From assembly GCA_963667675.1 (NCBI GenBank), contig OY763929.1, positions 2,418,001 to 2,482,000 on the forward strand: DNA of 64,000 nt, given 5' to 3'. Origin of the DNA: G963667675 sp963667675 (GTDB lineage Bacteria > Chloroflexota > Dehalococcoidia > Lucifugimonadales > UBA3495). This document shows, one piece after another, positions 8,919-17,343 of the stretch. Below the pieces are notes generated by a model that was not told the origin of the DNA, did not search any database, and saw only the letters and a program-made list of their open reading frames with translations. Within the stretch, counting starts at the first letter, position 1. Each line of letters begins with the position of its first letter. The position numbers and the translations under genes were made by a program.

Positions 8919-9188
8919 ATGCCGGAAGTATGGATTCCGCCTCGCATGCAGGCGCTGACCGAAGGCAAGCAACAGGTGCAGGTGGAGGGCCGCACGGTCC
9001 GCCAGGTGGTGAACAACCTGGAGGGCTTGTATCCAGGCACCAAGGCCTTTCTTTACGACGAGGAGGCCGGCGACCTGCTGCCCGGAGTGGCCGTGATAGT
9101 TGACGGCGAGGCCAGCCAGATGGGGTTGCTGCAGCGGGTCAACGAAGACAGCGAGGTCCACTTCCTGCCGGCCATTGGCGGGGGCTGA
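8919..9188 (+). CDS. MoaD/ThiS-like sulfur-carrier protein
   Basis: 89 aa ending in LPAIGGG, the C-terminal Gly-Gly tail that is thiocarboxylated in MoaD/ThiS beta-grasp proteins. The ATG at 8919 follows AGGAAAG and begins only 8 bases after the molybdenum hydroxylase stop. The pairing suggests it supplies dithiolene sulfur for the molybdopterin cofactor of that enzyme, or is a related sulfur carrier. The middle region (EGRTVRQVVNNLEGLYPG) matches MoaD spacing. Confidence 0.85.
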   Translation: MPEVWIPPRMQALTEGKQQVQVEGRTVRQVVNNLEGLYPGTKAFLYDEEAGDLLPGVAVIVDGEASQMGLLQRVNEDSEVHFLPAIGGG

Positions 9189-9400
9189 GCGGGTCTGGGC
9201 CGTTACCCCGCAACCAAGCCCAGCCGGTTGGCGTCCCCATCCACTCGTCCTGCAGCCTCAGAAGGGTTACCCAGGTGACCTAGAGCGACCAGATCCTTGT
9301 CGCGCTGCACGTTGCGTGGGCCCGGAGAAACGGGAGTCCCCACTTCGCATTAACCTTGACCATCCGCCGGCCCCAAAGGCAAATAGAGAGAGGCGACGCC

Positions 9401-9814
9401 ATGTCGATGACCCCGGAGCAGTTGGAGGAATTCCTGAAGCAACCCTTGGTGGCGGTTCTCGGCACCGTGGACAGGGACGGCAGGCCTCGCTCCTGCCCGA
9501 TATGGTTTCACTGGGAAGACGGGGCGGCGTACATGTTCACCGGGCGCAGCACATTGAAGTGGCGCAACCTGGAAGCCAACCCGCATGCTTCGCTATGTGT
9601 GGACAAGCGCGAGCCGCCCTACGCCGGGGTGATGATGGACGGCCCGGTCCAGGAGTCGGACCGCCCGATTTACGACCTGGTGCTGGGGATGGCGCTGCGG
9701 TACTACGGTGAAGAGAAGGGACGCGCCTTCGCCGAAAGATATCGCAACTCCCCGCCGGGAAGGGTGGTCTTCATGCTCACCCCGCGGAAGATTGCTTCGT
9801 TCATTGGCGAATAG
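9401..9814 (+). CDS. Pyridoxamine 5'-phosphate oxidase-fold (flavin/F420) protein
   Basis: 137 aa split-barrel protein. AVLGTVDRDGRPRSCPIWFHW followed by KWRNLEANPHASLCVD is the typical PPOX-class FMN/F420-binding pattern. Such proteins reduce or oxidise small molecules with FMN, F420 or haem. The ATG at 9401 follows GAGAGAGGCGACGCC. It is separated from the MoaD gene by about 210 bases and may be independent. Cofactor and substrate cannot be settled from sequence alone. Confidence 0.8.
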   Translation: MSMTPEQLEEFLKQPLVAVLGTVDRDGRPRSCPIWFHWEDGAAYMFTGRSTLKWRNLEANPHASLCVDKREPPYAGVMMDGPVQESDRPIYDLVLGMALRYYGEEKGRAFAERYRNSPPGRVVFMLTPRKIASFIGE

Positions 9815-9845
9815 CGCCGATGCAGCCGGGCCCAAAGTGCGGATG

Positions 9846-9874
9846 TTGACAATCCCGGTGCCCTCATTTAGTCT
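9846..9874 (+). promoter_or_regulatory. Promoter upstream of the UspA-CNB gene pair
   Basis: TTGACA (9846-9851), 17 bp spacer, TAGTCT (9869-9874). The predicted leader to the ATG at 9994 is about 115 bases. Confidence 0.55.
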
Positions 9875-9993
9875 CCAAAAATCGGCGGCCCCAGACAACG
9901 GCGTTGCTTTTCTTTGTCACACCAACCGAGGGGCAAAGCAAACGAGTGATATACCAGTATCGAAATGGCCGCGGCCGGGCATGGTGATTAACC

Positions 9994-10899
9994 ATGTACC
10001 ATAAGGTGTTGGCGCCCGTCGATGAGTCGGTAGAGGCCGATGACGTGCGCGCATTGCTCCAGGATGACGTGGCCCCGGATGCTGAGATAATTCTGCTTCA
10101 AGTTATTCCCCCGCCCAAGACTCATGCGGAGGGCGGTCACGTGATACTGGGCAGCCAGCAGGAGGACTACGACCGCCACAAGGCCATGTCTTATCTCCGG
10201 ATGTTTATCCAGCGGCAGTCGCACCCGACCCTCAAATGGCGACCGGAGGTGGTTGTTTCAGAATCCGTCGCCGGAGGCATCCTGGCCTTCGCTGAGCGGG
10301 AGCCCGTGGACCTGATTGCCATGTCCACCCGCGACCGGCAGCTGCTGGCCAGGTACGTCAAGGTGAATGTCGCCACCGAGGTGGAGCATGGGGCATCCAC
10401 CCAAGTCCGGGTGCTCCGGACCCAGGAGTCACCCAGCGCCCGAATGCTGGAACAAGTGGACATATTCCGGGACCTGTTCCCTCACCAGGTCGAAAAGATT
10501 GTCGCCCTGGGGCAACGGGTCCACATATCGGCAGGGGAGACCCTGGGAAAGGGCGGAGAGCACGGGGAGACCCTTTTCGTGATTATCGAAGGCGAGGCCG
10601 ACCTGACCGCCCATTCCGACATCGGCGAGATTGCCGTTCGCGTAGCCGGCCCCGGAGAGGCGTTCCCGCTAGCCGCCCTGCTGGCGTCGGGCACCTTGAT
10701 TACGTCGGGCGAGGCCCTGACCGACATGGAGCTATTGACCATACCGCGAGGCCCGCTGCTGGAACTCTGCGCTGCGGACGCCCAGATAGGCATGGGAATC
10801 TATTCGGCGGTAGGCCGGATATTCGCGCAACGCTACAGCGCCACCCTGTCCCAGTTGGCCATCAGCGGGGAGCGGGAATTACGCAACGCTGCGGCCTAG
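9994..10899 (+). CDS. Universal stress protein fused to a cyclic-nucleotide-binding domain (copy 1)
   Basis: 301 aa. Residues 1-140 are a UspA-like fold (MYHKVLAPVDES..., EPVDLIAMSTRD). Residues about 155-290 form a CNMP-binding beta-roll (IFRDLFPHQVEKIVALGQRVHISAGETLGKGGEHGETLFVIIEGEADL). No DNA-binding, kinase or transporter domain is attached, so it is probably a cytoplasmic ligand sensor. The UspA half lacks an obvious GxxGHG-S ATP motif. A near paralogue follows 44 bases downstream in the same direction. Confidence 0.85.
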   Translation: MYHKVLAPVDESVEADDVRALLQDDVAPDAEIILLQVIPPPKTHAEGGHVILGSQQEDYDRHKAMSYLRMFIQRQSHPTLKWRPEVVVSESVAGGILAFAEREPVDLIAMSTRDRQLLARYVKVNVATEVEHGASTQVRVLRTQESPSARMLEQVDIFRDLFPHQVEKIVALGQRVHISAGETLGKGGEHGETLFVIIEGEADLTAHSDIGEIAVRVAGPGEAFPLAALLASGTLITSGEALTDMELLTIPRGPLLELCAADAQIGMGIYSAVGRIFAQRYSATLSQLAISGERELRNAAA

Positions 10900-10943
10900 C
10901 CGGTCCAAGCCACAGCCGGGAAAGCCGCCGGCAGAGGAAATCC

Positions 10944-11900
10944 GTGTACCAAAAAATCCTTGTCCCCCTGGACGGTTCCAGAGAATCGGAACAGGCATTA
11001 GCCATAGCCAAGGATAGGCTTGCGCCCGACGGCGAGTTGGTCCTCCTCAGGGTAATCCCTCCTGGAAAGTCGGCTACGGTGGGATCCCACTACATAATAG
11101 GCAACCTGTTGGAGGAACTCGACCACCGCGAGGCGCAACGCTACCTTCAGAGCCTGGGCTGGCGCGAGATACGCAACTCCGCCACCTGGCGCGCCGAAGT
11201 GGTCGTGTCCAGGTCCGCGGCCGCCGGTATTGCCGACTTTGCCAGGCAGCAGAACATCGACCTCATCACCATGTATACCAACGACCGCGGATTGCTGGGC
11301 CGAATGTTCAACAAGAGCGTCACCCGGGAGGTGCAGCGGCTCAGGCCAACCGAGGTGTTGGCGATAGGGCCGGCGGACGCGGCCGCATACACGGGGGAGG
11401 CGCTAATCGAGGCCGACCCCGGTATAGAAGCCGGATCATTCAGGCACGTCGACGTCTTCGAAGGTCTATCCGACGAACAGATAGAAAGAGTAGTGTCGTT
11501 GGGCGAACGCTTGCACATCAACGCCGGCGAAATGCTGGGGAAGGGTGGAGAACAAGCCGAGAACCTGTTCGTGATTCTTCATGGAGAAGCCGACCTGTGC
11601 GCCCACTCGGAGATCGGCGAAATCGCGGTGCGCATTACTAGGCCGGGGGAGTCCTTCCCTTTGGCGGCCCTGTTGGGGTCGGGGACATTGATTACGTCGG
11701 GTGAAGCCTTGACCGATATGGACGTGCTGGCGATACCGCGGTCGCAACTGCTGCTGCTGTGCTCCAAGGACAACGAAATTGGGATGAAGGTGCATTTCAA
11801 CGTTGCCCAGCTTTTTGCCGCCCGCTACAGTGAAACCCTCACGCAACTGGCGACCAGCGCTGAGCGGGAAGTGCTGGACGCGGAGACCCCAGAGCACTAA
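10944..11900 (+). CDS. Universal stress protein fused to a cyclic-nucleotide-binding domain (copy 2)
   Basis: 318 aa paralogue of the preceding gene with the same two-domain order: UspA-like (MYQKILVPLDGSRESEQAL..., NIDLITMYTNDRGL) then CNMP-binding beta-roll (VFEGLSDEQIERVVSLGERLHINAGEMLGKGGEQAENLFVI). The start is GTG at 10944, 6 bases after AGAGGA. Long stretches are shared with copy 1, for example LITSGEALTDM and FPLAALL, showing tandem duplication. The two probably form a co-transcribed pair and may heterodimerise; the bound nucleotide is unknown. Confidence 0.85.
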   Translation: MYQKILVPLDGSRESEQALAIAKDRLAPDGELVLLRVIPPGKSATVGSHYIIGNLLEELDHREAQRYLQSLGWREIRNSATWRAEVVVSRSAAAGIADFARQQNIDLITMYTNDRGLLGRMFNKSVTREVQRLRPTEVLAIGPADAAAYTGEALIEADPGIEAGSFRHVDVFEGLSDEQIERVVSLGERLHINAGEMLGKGGEQAENLFVILHGEADLCAHSEIGEIAVRITRPGESFPLAALLGSGTLITSGEALTDMDVLAIPRSQLLLLCSKDNEIGMKVHFNVAQLFAARYSETLTQLATSAEREVLDAETPEH

Positions 11901-11954
11901 GGGCAACTTTAGGAGCCGGGGAGGCCCCTTTAGCGGAGGCGCTTGAGGGCTGGC

Positions 11955-12590
11955 CTATCGCCGGTAGGCCCAAATCTGATGGAACACGTCGGGTTCGCCC
12001 TTGGGCAGGGGCTGAAACGGCTCGGTAACTTCAACCAGCTTCCACTTCCCCTGGGCCTCCAGTTCTTCCTGCTTCGCTTTGAAGCCGCCTTCTTCGTACA
12101 CATCCGTGCGAAGGCTGAACACCACGTGGCCCCCGGGCTTGGTCACACGAACCAACTCGTCGAAAGCGTCGGCAGGGGCATGCCCTTGAGTAAAGACGCC
12201 GACACTGATAACCCCGTCGAACGATTCGCTGTCGAAGTCCAGGGTTTCCCCCAAGACCATCTGGTGGAGCTCTGAGTAGACGTTCTTATTGCGGGCTTCA
12301 TCTAGCATCCCCTGGGAAAGGTCGATGGCCACAAGGTCCCGGTAGCCGAGGTCGGCCAAGACCTCCCCAACCAGTCCGGTGCCGGCCCCGGCGTCCAGGA
12401 CCTTGGCGGGTTTGGGCACCAGCTTGACGAAGATTTCGGCCGCGGCTTTCGGGGAAAGCCAGACAAAATGCTCTTCCAAGTCCTGGTCGTAGTCGGCGGC
12501 CCACTGGTCGTACCGGTCTTCCAGTTCTCGATTGTTGGTGGATGAGTAGACCCACTGGATGCGTTTCTCGGTTTCCTGCACTATTGTCAC
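11955..12590 (-). CDS. Class I SAM-dependent methyltransferase
   Basis: 211 aa. Motif I VLDAGAGTGLVGEVLADLG, acidic motif II VAIDLS, and VTKPGGHVVFS identify a Rossmann SAM methyltransferase. The segment ELEDRYDQWAADYDQDLEE is typical of the WBSCR27/tetrapartite-like group. Acceptor unknown. It lies 47 bases downstream of another methyltransferase gene in the same direction and is probably co-transcribed with it. Confidence 0.85.
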   Translation of the reverse strand: MTIVQETEKRIQWVYSSTNNRELEDRYDQWAADYDQDLEEHFVWLSPKAAAEIFVKLVPKPAKVLDAGAGTGLVGEVLADLGYRDLVAIDLSQGMLDEARNKNVYSELHQMVLGETLDFDSESFDGVISVGVFTQGHAPADAFDELVRVTKPGGHVVFSLRTDVYEEGGFKAKQEELEAQGKWKLVEVTEPFQPLPKGEPDVFHQIWAYRR

Positions 12591-12637
12591 TCCTGGCGAA
12601 CGTACTTAAGCGAGAGGGTGTGAGGCGTCTAGGGTCG

Positions 12638-13456
12638 CTACTTTTGGCAGACGAAGAACCCCCAGCCCAACTCGTCGTTTTCCACCGCCCTGGCCGTTTC
12701 GAGATATGCCTTGGCCAGGTATTCGAAACGCTCGGCGTGCACGCCGCCGGTCTTGGGCGTGCGGTCCGACAGGCACAGATAGCTGGTTTGCAGATGTTCA
12801 GATATGTCACGGGTCTCCAGAATCTTGAACCCCTGGGCCTTGAGCGCGGGCTGGTATGACTCGAAGCTGAACTCGGTGTCGAACAACAGCCGGTCGTACA
12901 CGTACTTTTGCGCGTCGGCGGAGATGTCCCTACGGGGCCTGAGCAGATCGTCGAAGACCATGATCCCGCCGTCCTGCAACACCCGGTAGGCCTCTGCCAG
13001 AGCAGCGGCTTTGTCGTGAATGTGATAAATGACCGCCTGGCTCCACAGGTGGGTGAAAGAGCCGTCGTCGAAGGGCAATTCGGTGCCCGACGCCTTTTGG
13101 AAGGCCAAGCGATCCCGCAACTCGGGGGGCTGTTCCTCCCGGGCCTCTATGGCGTTGCCGATGCGCACCTCGCTGAGGTCCACCCCGGTAACGTGACAGC
13201 CCTGGGACTCGGCCAGCCAGATGGCGGTAGTACCGTTGCCGCAACCCAGATCGAGGACTCTAGAATTCCGGTCGATCTTGCCCTGCCGGACCATCATACG
13301 GTCCAAGTTGGCGCAAGCCTTCAAGAAGTCTCTACCGGTGCTCTCGTCGAAGAGTCCCCAGTGGACGCTGCCTTCGGCATCCCAAATGGCGCGGTAGATT
13401 TGGTCTTCGGCGTCGTAATAGGTCTCGGTGTCTTGCTCAGTAAATCTGCTGGTCAT
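12638..13456 (-). CDS. Methyltransferase of the sarcosine/dimethylglycine-type (UbiE-like)
   Basis: 272 aa. It has motif I VLDLGCGNGTTAIWLAE, the acidic VTGVDLSE, and DGSFTHLWSQAVIYHIHDKAAALAEAYRVLQDGG, the pattern seen in small-molecule N- or C-methyltransferases such as sarcosine/dimethylglycine methyltransferases. The N-terminal VHWGLFDE also fits that group. The acceptor is not proven. Likely first gene of a two-methyltransferase operon. Confidence 0.8.
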   Translation of the reverse strand: MTSRFTEQDTETYYDAEDQIYRAIWDAEGSVHWGLFDESTGRDFLKACANLDRMMVRQGKIDRNSRVLDLGCGNGTTAIWLAESQGCHVTGVDLSEVRIGNAIEAREEQPPELRDRLAFQKASGTELPFDDGSFTHLWSQAVIYHIHDKAAALAEAYRVLQDGGIMVFDDLLRPRRDISADAQKYVYDRLLFDTEFSFESYQPALKAQGFKILETRDISEHLQTSYLCLSDRTPKTGGVHAERFEYLAKAYLETARAVENDELGWGFFVCQK

Positions 13457-13591
13457 GTTCTCACCGTTCCAAGCGTTGCCGCAGAGGGGAACGCAGCTTC
13501 AAAAGCTTTAGCTACGCGGTCAGAAGCCTGACGCCCGTGGTTGCGGCGGGTCTAGGGCCGGTCTACGCGGCCGGAGGGGGGCTATATGAGC

Positions 13592-13963
13592 TCAGTGGAC
13601 TCCCAGCGGGAGCTTGGCGCCGTCCAAGTTCTGAACGAACCGGTTCTTCTCGTCGACCAGGATCATCTTGGGTTCGATGGGCTCGTCGGTGGACTCGAAT
13701 CCCATGATGATTACGCAATTGCCCGTCTTGCTGAGGCGGGCGGCGGCGCCCTGGATGGCGACCACGCCGGAACCCCTCTCGTCGGCAATGGCATAGGTCT
13801 CGAAGCGGTTGCCGTTGGTGATGTCGCAGACCAGGACCTTCTCGAAGTTCCACAGGTCTACCCGGTCCATGAGGTCTTCATCGATGACAATGCTGCCGAT
13901 GTAGTCTGGATTGGCGTCGGTCACGTAGGCCCGGTGGATTTTCGATTTCAGTACTTCTCTCAT
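13592..13963 (-). CDS. panD: Aspartate 1-decarboxylase (pyruvoyl-dependent)
   Basis: 123 aa, the usual PanD size. The self-processing site Gly-Ser lies at residues 23-24 in DYIGSIVIDED. The active-site Lys in SKIHR and the Arg/Tyr pair in NRFETYAI are present. After autocleavage the Ser becomes a pyruvoyl group, and the enzyme makes beta-alanine from aspartate for pantothenate and CoA. No other pantothenate gene is adjacent. Confidence 0.95.
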   Translation of the reverse strand: MREVLKSKIHRAYVTDANPDYIGSIVIDEDLMDRVDLWNFEKVLVCDITNGNRFETYAIADERGSGVVAIQGAAARLSKTGNCVIIMGFESTDEPIEPKMILVDEKNRFVQNLDGAKLPLGVH

Positions 13964-14637
13964 AATTCCTCTCGTTCGCCTGAGGCTCGCGCATGAATAT
14001 TGCGAATTGGATTGACTCGGGTTGTCAGTGGGGGTTTGCCGCCGTACCGCAACCTATTCCAGTCCCAACGCCGCCTTCACGGCGCTCAGAAGGACATGCC
14101 CGTCATTGAGTCTATTCGGACTCAGGGGGCCGCGGTGGACTTGAAATGGGGGGTTGGCGGAATGTAGAGGGGGCCTTAAGGCTCGCAGGGGAGGATGTGG
14201 AGGGGGCGTGAACGGTACTTTGCCGACGGCAATGTGTCGAGGCTATTGTGGATTCGGTGATAAGGCTGGTGCCACACGCCCGCCGCACACGCACACAGCG
14301 CAAGTTTTCGTCTCACGTTCATATGTTCACCTGGATAGAGCGGCTATCTTATTCCCAAGGCCAAACGTCGACCGCGGCTATCATCAGCTACGGGCTTGCC
14401 GGAGTGTACCAGCGCCTGGCAACCCAGTCAAATTTTTCGACCCCGCCCGATTAAGGGATAACTCCCATTAGCCGCCTCTTTGGACGGTTATCGACAACAT
14501 CCTCTAACCAAAGCGCCATAAAGCGTTCAATCCAGGGAAACATCGGGCCGATATGCAAGGTTTTTCCGGCCAAGCGACATCTGCTGCAACGACGGGATCG
14601 CGACGCAGGCAAAGAAGTTGATGGATGCGACGCGCCG
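13964..14637. other. Gene-poor stretch, no supported gene
   Basis: About 670 bases between panD and tenA. Short open frames exist in several phases but none has a convincing ribosome site or recognisable protein. An imperfect inverted pair (around 14323-14346 and 14516-14540, both containing CCTGGAT) is the only structure noticed. It may be decayed coding sequence. Confidence 0.5.
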
Positions 14638-15306
14638 TCAGGCGTCCCAACCCTCCAGGTTGTAGGCCATGTCCCAGAACCTGTGCTCAAGCCTCAGGCT
14701 GGTCTGGTACGCCTCCTCCATGGCAGCCAGTTGACTTCGGGCAGCGCCTTCAGCCACCCGGTCCGCCATGTCGCGAATGCTCCGGGCCAACTCTTCGAAC
14801 TCCGCCGAAGAGTACATATCAATCCACTTTGCGTAGAGGGGAGCTCCTTTAGGAACCCCCTGCTTTGCCAGGTGTTCGCCTATTTCCCAGTATCCCCATT
14901 GGCACGGCAGCAGCGCCGCCACCAATTCTCCGAAGCTGCCCAGATGGGCCACTTTCAGCAGAAAGCCGGTGTAAGCGATGGTGGTGGGCGCGGCTTTAGT
15001 CCTTTCCAGTTCCTCCCTGGTAATCCCAAACTCGGCGCAGTAGCTTCGATGCAGTTCCATCTCGGTGTTCAGGGTCTCGTCCAACAACCCGGCAAACCAA
15101 CCCATGGTCTCCAGGTCCGGGGCCCGGGCGGAGGCGGCGGCCAGCACCTTGGCGTAGTCTATAAGGTACACGTAGTCCTGCTTGATGTAGTGCTTGAACT
15201 TCTCAACCGGCAGGGAGCCGTCTCCAATACCTGTGACGAAAGGGTGGGACAAGATGGCCTGCCGCAGCGGCAAAGCCCTCGCTTCAATGTCCCTCGTGAA
15301 GCTCAT
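14638..15306 (-). CDS. tenA: TenA family thiaminase II
   Basis: 222 aa all-helical TenA protein. The active-site Asp in KQDYVYLIDYAK, the nucleophilic Cys in LLPCQWGYWEIG and the Glu in LRLEHRFWDMAY are present in the expected order. TenA hydrolyses aminopyrimidine precursors for thiamin salvage in the cytoplasm. No other thiamin gene is adjacent. It is transcribed divergently from rplI. Confidence 0.92.
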   Translation of the reverse strand: MSFTRDIEARALPLRQAILSHPFVTGIGDGSLPVEKFKHYIKQDYVYLIDYAKVLAAASARAPDLETMGWFAGLLDETLNTEMELHRSYCAEFGITREELERTKAAPTTIAYTGFLLKVAHLGSFGELVAALLPCQWGYWEIGEHLAKQGVPKGAPLYAKWIDMYSSAEFEELARSIRDMADRVAEGAARSQLAAMEEAYQTSLRLEHRFWDMAYNLEGWDA

Positions 15307-15342
15307 TTTGACACCACCCGGCGAGATTCAGCCCTGTAATCC

Positions 15343-15373
15343 TTGACAAAGCGATGGTCGAGCACATTATGTT
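15343..15373 (+). promoter_or_regulatory. Promoter candidate 1 for the rplI-dnaB operon
   Basis: TTGACA at 15343-15348 is followed after 18 bp by TTATGT (15367-15372), or after 19 bp by TATGTT. It lies about 150 bases upstream of rplI. Confidence 0.5.
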
Positions 15374-15452
15374 ATGTTGGCCGGCCGCCCCAACGCCATT
15401 GAGCACGGCGCTGACCGCATCGCCGAGGGCGCGATTTGATGGCATTCCTCGG

Positions 15453-15481
15453 TTTCGGCGTAGTCAACTGCGCATTATAAT
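15453..15481 (+). promoter_or_regulatory. Promoter candidate 2 for the rplI-dnaB operon
   Basis: A perfect TATAAT (15476-15481) sits 46 bases upstream of the rplI start; the -35 at 17 bp spacing, TTTCGG, is weak. Confidence 0.5.
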
Positions 15482-15526
15482 AGATGAACGGTAGACACCG
15501 AGACTATATTGGCGAAAGGTTGTTCC

Positions 15527-15976
15527 ATGGAAGTTGTTTTTGTCAAAGACGTATCCAACAAGGCCAGGGCCGGCGAAGTGCGCCGGGTGGCTGACGGCTA
15601 CGCGCGAAATTACCTGATTCCCCAGGGGTTGGCGGAGCCGGCGACGCCTGAGGTCTTGAAGCGCCTGAAAAAAATAACGGCCGTCGGGGACGAGAACCGG
15701 GTCCGGGAAACGAGGCTCATGCAGGAGTTGGCGGAACAACTCGACGGTATCAGCGTTACCGTGGTGGGCCGGACTACGCCCACCGGCAGGTACTACGGAG
15801 CTATCACCAGCGCCCAAATAGCCGCCCAGTTGAGCGCCAATTTGGGCCGTGAGATAGACCGCCGGCTGGTGGATTCCGACGAACCCATCCGCGAGCCTGG
15901 AGAATACGAGGCCGTGCTGCGGTGGTCCAACGACATCCAGGCCACTATCAACATCATAGCGGAGGCCGAGGAATAA
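15527..15976 (+). CDS. rplI: 50S ribosomal protein L9
   Basis: 149 aa. The N-domain MEVVFVKDVSNKARAGEVRRVADGYARNYLIPQGLAEPAT is unmistakable for bL9, followed by the connecting helix and the C-domain. The ATG at 15527 is chosen because GAAAGGT lies 6 bases upstream and homologues begin with MxVvfl; the open frame starts 18 bases earlier at a TTG. It is followed 4 bases later by dnaB, a common bacterial gene order. Confidence 0.97.
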   Translation: MEVVFVKDVSNKARAGEVRRVADGYARNYLIPQGLAEPATPEVLKRLKKITAVGDENRVRETRLMQELAEQLDGISVTVVGRTTPTGRYYGAITSAQIAAQLSANLGREIDRRLVDSDEPIREPGEYEAVLRWSNDIQATINIIAEAEE

Positions 15977-15980
15977 GGGG

Positions 15981-17342
15981 ATGTATGCCGAGAAGCTCCT
16001 TCCCCACGATCTGGAAGCTGAGGAAGCGGTAGTAGGATCTATATTGATCGATGGGGACTCGTTCCTCCGAGTGGCGCCGTTGCTCAAGCCGGAGGACTTC
16101 TACCGGGAGAAAAACCAGATTTGCTTCTCGGCTTGCGTAGCCCTGTTTCAACGCGACGAAGCCATCGACCAGGTGACCCTGGCCAGGGAACTGAGCCGCA
16201 CCGACCAACTGGAGACGGTTGGAGGCATGGCTTACCTCAGCCACCTGGTGTCCATTACGCCCACGTCGGCCAATGCGCCCTACTATGCCGAAGCCGTCTC
16301 CAAGACCTCGACCATGCGGCGGTTGATCGACGCCGCTTCCAAGATATCCGCCATCGGATACGAGGATACCGACGACGTCGAGAACACCCTGCGCCAGGCG
16401 GAAGACACCCTGTTCCAAGTCCGCTCAGGCCGTACCGAACGGGGTTTCATCGCCCTGCGGCAGATATACGACCAGTACCTGGAGGACCGGGCCGCCGACC
16501 TGGAGCTCCTGGCCCCGGGAGCAGGCCCCGTCATGGCCGGCTACAACGACTTGGACGAACTGCTGGGGGGAATGCAGCAATCTGACATGATCGTCCTGGG
16601 CGCCCGGCCGGCCCTGGGCAAAAGCACCCTTGCGGTGAACATTTCCTTGAACGCCGCCCGCAATGGCTCGTCCGTCGGCATCTTCAGCCTGGAAATGAGC
16701 CGGGAACAACTGGCCCTGCGCATTCTCTCGTCAGATGCCGAAGTCGACTCCCACCGGCTCCGGTTGGGCCTGTACACCGATGCGGAAGAGCAACGGATTA
16801 TCGACTCCATCGGCCAACTGTCGGAATTGCCGGTCTACATCGACGATACCCCTTTTCAAGGCATCGTTGAGATGCGGAGCAAGGCCCGCCGCCTCTCATT
16901 GGAGCACGGCCTGGACCTGCTGATAGTTGACTATCTCCAGCTAGTCCAAGGCAGAGGCAGGGGCGAGAACCGGGTCCAAGAGATTAGCGAAATCTCCCGG
17001 TCCCTCAAAGGCATGGCCCGGGACCTCCGCGTCCCGGTCATCACCTGCTCCCAATTGAGCCGCTTAGTGGAGAACAGGCCGGGGCACCGGCCACAGCTTT
17101 CCGACCTGCGGGACAGCGGCAGCATCGAGCAGGACTCCGACGTGGTCATGTTCATCCACCGGGACGACATCTACTACACCGAAGAGGAGTGGGAGCAACA
17201 CTTCCCGGGGCGGCCCTATCCCAAAAACGTGGCCGACATTATCGTGGCCAAGCACCGCAACGGCCCCACCGGCAACGTGAAGCTGATATTCCGGGATAAC
17301 CTGGTGCGCTTCGATGCCCTGGAAAGGGTGGCGGACTTCTAA
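15981..17342 (+). CDS. dnaB: Replicative DNA helicase DnaB
   Basis: 453 aa RecA-fold hexameric helicase. The N-terminal domain (about 1-110) begins LPHDLEAEEAVVGSIL. Walker A is GARPALGKS at 207-215, Walker B lies in LDLLIVDYLQLVQG, and the C-terminal DLRDSGSIEQDSDVV and KHRNGPTGNV motifs are intact. It unwinds DNA at the fork. It begins 4 bases after rplI; GAGG lies 9 bases before the ATG. The next two genes encode likely loader proteins, giving a complete helicase-loading operon. Confidence 0.97.
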   Translation: MYAEKLLPHDLEAEEAVVGSILIDGDSFLRVAPLLKPEDFYREKNQICFSACVALFQRDEAIDQVTLARELSRTDQLETVGGMAYLSHLVSITPTSANAPYYAEAVSKTSTMRRLIDAASKISAIGYEDTDDVENTLRQAEDTLFQVRSGRTERGFIALRQIYDQYLEDRAADLELLAPGAGPVMAGYNDLDELLGGMQQSDMIVLGARPALGKSTLAVNISLNAARNGSSVGIFSLEMSREQLALRILSSDAEVDSHRLRLGLYTDAEEQRIIDSIGQLSELPVYIDDTPFQGIVEMRSKARRLSLEHGLDLLIVDYLQLVQGRGRGENRVQEISEISRSLKGMARDLRVPVITCSQLSRLVENRPGHRPQLSDLRDSGSIEQDSDVVMFIHRDDIYYTEEEWEQHFPGRPYPKNVADIIVAKHRNGPTGNVKLIFRDNLVRFDALERVADF

Positions 17343-17343
17343 C

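Noticed and set aside
14154..14471. Short frames in the panD-tenA gap
   Set aside because: No ribosome site, no family and poor codon pattern; treated as non-coding.
15308..15330. TTGACA overlapping the tenA start as an rplI promoter
   Set aside because: No acceptable -10 at 16-18 bp; the TTGACA at 15343 and TATAAT at 15476 are better candidates.
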